Shown here: positions 3,961 to 6,662 of the stretch, in pieces | How the letters are laid out: each line of letters starts with the position of its first letter | Numbering within the stretch: the first letter of the stretch is position 1 | Assembly: GCA_038240075.1 (NCBI GenBank) | Contig: JBBSEC010000160.1 | Span: forward strand, 1 to 6,662 | Reading direction: 5' to 3' | From: DATBAK01 sp038240075 | GTDB taxonomy: Bacteria > Actinomycetota > Acidimicrobiia > IMCC26256 > PALSA-610 | DNA: 6,662 nt | Notes under the pieces: generated by a model | What the model saw: only the letters and a program-made list of their open reading frames with translations | Database searches by the model: none | What the model was told of the DNA's origin: nothing | Translations under genes and position numbers: made by a program

Positions 3961-6662
3961 TCAACCGATGGTGTAGGTGTACGGCAGGGCGATGAGCTCG
4001 TCGCCCTGGTCGGTGAAGAAGTTGAAGTCGTCGACGTAGATCGTGCCGTGCACGACCGTCGACGCGGTCACACCGGGCGTGATCGTCACCTTGATCGTGC
4101 CCGTCTCACCGGGCGCGAGGGTGAGGAACTTCACGCCGGGCGCACTCGCGTCGACCGTCTGCAACCACAGGTCGCCGGTCGACGACTTCACCGAGGTGTC
4201 GAAGCCGAGCGTCGTGGCCGACATCGAGAAGCTGACGGTTCCGGCCGGAGCCGACGGCGAGTACGGACCGACCTCACCGGCGAACCCGGACCACAGACCG
4301 GGTGCAACCTCACTCGCGCTGGCCGTCGCGGTCGACGCGTTGCCGGGAGGACCGACCACCTCGGGGTTCCCGCCCCCGTACTGGAGGTCGGCCTGCACCG
4401 GCAGCGTCGCCGATGCCAGCAACGAGAGGCTCGTCGTGTCGGTCGGCACGATCCAGCGCGGCACCGCGGCAGTCGGCGGGATCGGAAGCGCGATCCCCGT
4501 GGCCGGCGTGATGGGCAGGACCGTCAACGCCTGCGCCGTCGTGGTGCGCGGATCGACGAAGAAGGTCTGGGTCTGCGTCCCGGTGTTGGTGATCTTGATC
4601 TTCGCGGTCAGCGGCGTCTTGGCCGAGACCTTCGTGGCCGCCGATGTCGGCAGGCCCGTCGCCTTCACCGAGACGATGTTGTACTTCAGTGCACCGCTGT
4701 ACGTGTTCGACGTCTCGTTCCCGAAGATCGGGTTCAAGATCGCGTACGCGAGCTCCCACCGCCCGGCCGCGGGATCACGCACGAACATCTGCAAGGTGTT
4801 CCCGAACACCTGCGATCCGTCGGGAGCGATGGTCACGTTGCTCATGCTCGAGACGACCGTGCCCTCGGGGCTCACCACGAAGCCGACCACCTGCTGGTGC
4901 TTGTTCGTGAGTTTCAGGTTGATGCCGAAGTCGTGCTGACCACTCGGCACGTCGAACTGGTACGAGACGCTCTGGCCGGGGAAGCCCCGCCCGTTGCCAC
5001 CGGTGAACACGCCGGTGAACGCACCGCCGGCCGCGCCGGTGGAGATCAGGCTGCGCAGCGTGATCGGGATCGAATGCACCTGACCGACGTCGTTGCTGAT
5101 CTGCAGCGATGCGCTCGTGTCACCCGGGTTCGCCGGTGTCGCGAGCGCGACGTTGAACGTGGCCGACGCGCCCGGTGCAACCGTCGCGCTCGACGGCGTG
5201 ACCGAACCGAAGCCGGTGAAGTCCGACGTCGCGAACTCGAAGCTCACGGGACCGTTGAAGCCACCCGCGCCACCGGCCGCGATGACCGCGGTCCACGTGC
5301 CCGCCACCGGCGAGTGCACGTCGATGTGACCGAAGTTCCCGTTGCCCTGAGGGATCGTGTACGCCTCGTACGTACCGAGCGAGTCGATCAGAATCATGCG
5401 GACCGGCGACATACGGAACGACTGGTGCGCCGCGATGGATGCGTCGAGGCGGTCGACACCGGCCGGCACCGTGAAGTGCTGGAGCACGTAGAAGCGCTGG
5501 CTGCCGAACTGGTCGACGTAGAACGGCGTCGCCGGGTTCGTGGTGTCGAGCGTGACCTGACCGGTCACATCGGTGATCGCCGGACCCTGGATGCGGCCGC
5601 TCGCGTGCAGCGTCTGGGTCTGCGCGCCGTTGTTCGTGACCGTCACGGGGTAGCTGTTGCTCGTGCCGGGCGCCGCGATTGCACTGATCTGGCTCGGGCT
5701 CGTGAGGAGCGTCGAGCCGGTCTTCGCGTTGTTGCCGACCGACATCGCAGCCTGCACGGCCGCGAGCGAGTTGATGAGCCCCGCGCCCTGCTCGTACGAG
5801 GGGTGGTTCAGGTCGGTCGAGGTGCTCGTGATGATCTGCTTCACGAGCGCGGGCGTCGGGTGCGCGCCCGAGTGCGCGTTCATGTACGCCTCGATGACGA
5901 GCGCGGCCTCACCCGCGGTGAGCGGGGATGACTGGCTGGTGCCACCGAAGTCCTGGATGCCCGCCGGCGCGCCCTTGTCGTCGGTGCAACCCACGTAGAT
6001 CGGCTTCTTCGAGCAGAGCGCCCAGCCGAGGTCACCGGGAGCCGACACATCCTGCGTCCGCGCGTTCTGGGAGACACCACCCGAGCTGAGCGACGAGATG
6101 TTGTTGCTCGCGAACGTGCCCTTCGAGAGACCGAAGCCGTACGCGCTCAGCTGCGCGTACGAGCGCAACATTGTGGTCGCGCCCGCACTGATGACGGCGG
6201 GATCGGTTCCGGGTGACCCGTCGGTATTCGTCGTGCCGGAGTCGCCGGTGCTCGCGACGACCACCACGCCCGCGGCCACGGCCGCTTCGTCGGCGATGCT
6301 GATCGGGTCGGTGTTGTTGTCGGGATAGGGGTTGCCACCGAACGACTCGTTGATCACGTCGACGTTGTCGTTCACGACCGCGTAGTTGATGGCCTGCAGA
6401 ATGTTCGACGTCGGCGCGCTCTCGGCTCCGAACGCCTTGAGCCCGACGAGCTGCGCACCGGGCGCCATGCCGAGCACGCGGATCGTGCAACCGGCGGGAA
6501 TCGGGTGCGCGGGGTTCGCGTACGTCGAGAGGTCGTACGACTTGCGGCCCTGGGCCGCGATCGCGCTCGCGTCGCCGAACGCCTCGGCACCGGAGGTCGC
6601 AGCCTTCAGGCCGTCTCCGCTGAAGTCCTGGTAGTCGACGAAGACGTGCTCACCGTTGGCGC
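3961..6662 (-). CDS. Very large secreted subtilisin-fold (S8-like) serine peptidase with sedolisin-like catalytic residues, N terminus outside window
   Basis: The minus strand is open from the right edge to TGA at 3963-3961: 899 visible residues, with no N terminus or signal peptide in view (residue 1 here is the first full codon). The peptidase part spans about 1-315. GMAPGAQLVGLKAF (64-77) is the S8 landmark after the catalytic helix. V-I-N-E-S-F-G-G follows at 103-109. The oxyanion segment V-A-S-T-G-D-S-G has Asp140 where subtilisins have Asn. F-G-G-T-S-Q-S-S-P carries the nucleophile Ser242 (codon 5937-5935), and Q-G-A-G-L-I-N-S at 291-298 is the usual S8 end motif. Upstream of the GMAP landmark there is no H-G-T-H; the segment reads G-A-E-A-F-G-D-A-S (24-32). 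Cys58, 216 and 225 are the only cysteines seen; 216 and 225 may pair. The tail (about 316-899) is Gly/Thr/Ser/Val-rich beta structure resembling PPC and Fn3-like domains, with a duplicated module. No LPxTG or C-terminal membrane anchor is present, so the product is probably released. A role in extracellular protein degradation is inference. Confidence 0.88.
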   Translation of the reverse strand, partial: ANGEHVFVDYQDFSGDGLKAATSGAEAFGDASAIAAQGRKSYDLSTYANPAHPIPAGCTIRVLGMAPGAQLVGLKAFGAESAPTSNILQAINYAVVNDNVDVINESFGGNPYPDNNTDPISIADEAAVAAGVVVVASTGDSGTTNTDGSPGTDPAVISAGATTMLRSYAQLSAYGFGLSKGTFASNNISSLSSGGVSQNARTQDVSAPGDLGWALCSKKPIYVGCTDDKGAPAGIQDFGGTSQSSPLTAGEAALVIEAYMNAHSGAHPTPALVKQIITSTSTDLNHPSYEQGAGLINSLAAVQAAMSVGNNAKTGSTLLTSPSQISAIAAPGTSNSYPVTVTNNGAQTQTLHASGRIQGPAITDVTGQVTLDTTNPATPFYVDQFGSQRFYVLQHFTVPAGVDRLDASIAAHQSFRMSPVRMILIDSLGTYEAYTIPQGNGNFGHIDVHSPVAGTWTAVIAAGGAGGFNGPVSFEFATSDFTGFGSVTPSSATVAPGASATFNVALATPANPGDTSASLQISNDVGQVHSIPITLRSLISTGAAGGAFTGVFTGGNGRGFPGQSVSYQFDVPSGQHDFGINLKLTNKHQQVVGFVVSPEGTVVSSMSNVTIAPDGSQVFGNTLQMFVRDPAAGRWELAYAILNPIFGNETSNTYSGALKYNIVSVKATGLPTSAATKVSAKTPLTAKIKITNTGTQTQTFFVDPRTTTAQALTVLPITPATGIALPIPPTAAVPRWIVPTDTTSLSLLASATLPVQADLQYGGGNPEVVGPPGNASTATASASEVAPGLWSGFAGEVGPYSPSAPAGTVSFSMSATTLGFDTSVKSSTGDLWLQTVDASAPGVKFLTLAPGETGTIKVTITPGVTASTVVHGTIYVDDFNFFTDQGDELIALPYTYTIG
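3964..5649 (-). repeat. Internal duplication of a beta-rich module in the peptidase tail
   Basis: Two protein segments align in order. Copy A is encoded by about 5649-5038 and copy B by about 4611-3964 (visible residues about 338-541 and 684-899). Matching landmarks: VTVTNNGAQTQTL versus IKITNTGTQTQTF; V-P-A-G-V-D-R-L versus V-P-T-D-T-T-S-L; S-P-V-A-G-T-W-T-A versus E-V-A-P-G-L-W-S-G; V-S-F-E-F-A-T versus V-S-F-S-M-S-A; VAPGASATFNV versus LAPGETGTIKV; and a closing Pro-containing strand in each. A different beta domain (about residues 542-680) lies between the copies. The duplication is old: similarity is at the protein level only, with no long nucleotide identity seen. Confidence 0.6.

Noticed and set aside
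4048..5931. Long plus-strand open frame (over 600 codons) opposite the peptidase gene
   Set aside because: It is the antisense shadow of a well-supported peptidase in GC-rich DNA; the product is Arg/Asp/His-rich low-complexity sequence without motifs.
1..6662. CRISPR array, tRNA or rRNA gene, insertion sequence, phage genes
   Set aside because: No regularly spaced direct repeats, no cloverleaf or rRNA motifs, no transposase, integrase or terminal inverted repeats were seen.

Overview
The window is GC-rich DNA (roughly two thirds G+C by eye, strong G/C in third codon positions) with GTG starts and little intergenic space. The gene content points to an actinomycetote: a DUF222/13E12-type HNH endonuclease relative, a YqgE/AlgH protein of actinobacterial type, COG2159-type amidohydrolases and a very large secreted subtilase. 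The class Acidimicrobiia would fit well, but that placement is inference from gene flavour, not from a marker gene.

Layout, left to right. (1) 1-320, minus: N-terminal part of a DUF222/13E12 protein that runs off the left edge. (2) 321-803: a stretch without a convincing gene. It holds a 9-bp inverted repeat (672-709) and a short open stretch that faintly resembles the C-terminal part of a glutamate/leucine dehydrogenase. (3) 804-1400, plus: YqgE/AlgH (UPF0301) protein. (4) 1423-2728, minus: a compact operon read right to left, made of an 8-codon leader ORF with a strong Shine-Dalgarno sequence, an alpha/beta hydrolase whose ATG overlaps the leader stop, and a VOC (glyoxalase-fold) protein starting 2 nt after the hydrolase stop. 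(5) 2760-3926, plus: a COG2159-type amidohydrolase divergent from that operon. A TAnnnT box ends exactly 7 nt before its ATG, which suggests a leaderless transcript. (6) 3918-3956: a 17-bp perfect hairpin shared by two convergent genes. (7) 3961-6662, minus: the C-terminal 899 residues of a giant secreted subtilisin-fold peptidase, which runs off the right edge.

The hydrolase, VOC protein and amidohydrolase form a divergent pair of transcription units. Together they look like a small catabolic island of hydrolase plus TIM-barrel hydrolase/decarboxylase plus VOC-fold partner, of the type found in actinobacterial degradation of aromatic or other carbon compounds. No substrate can be named from sequence.

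The most interesting object is the peptidase. The segment before the GxAPGA landmark, where a subtilisin would carry its catalytic HGT motif, instead reads E-A-F-G-D (Glu and Asp four residues apart, as in sedolisins). The oxyanion position is an Asp in an S-T-G-D-S-G motif, also as in sedolisins. The nucleophile Ser lies in an ordinary G-T-S-x-x-x-P motif. This suggests a subtilase with a sedolisin-like catalytic set, followed by a C-terminal tail that contains an internally duplicated beta-rich module.
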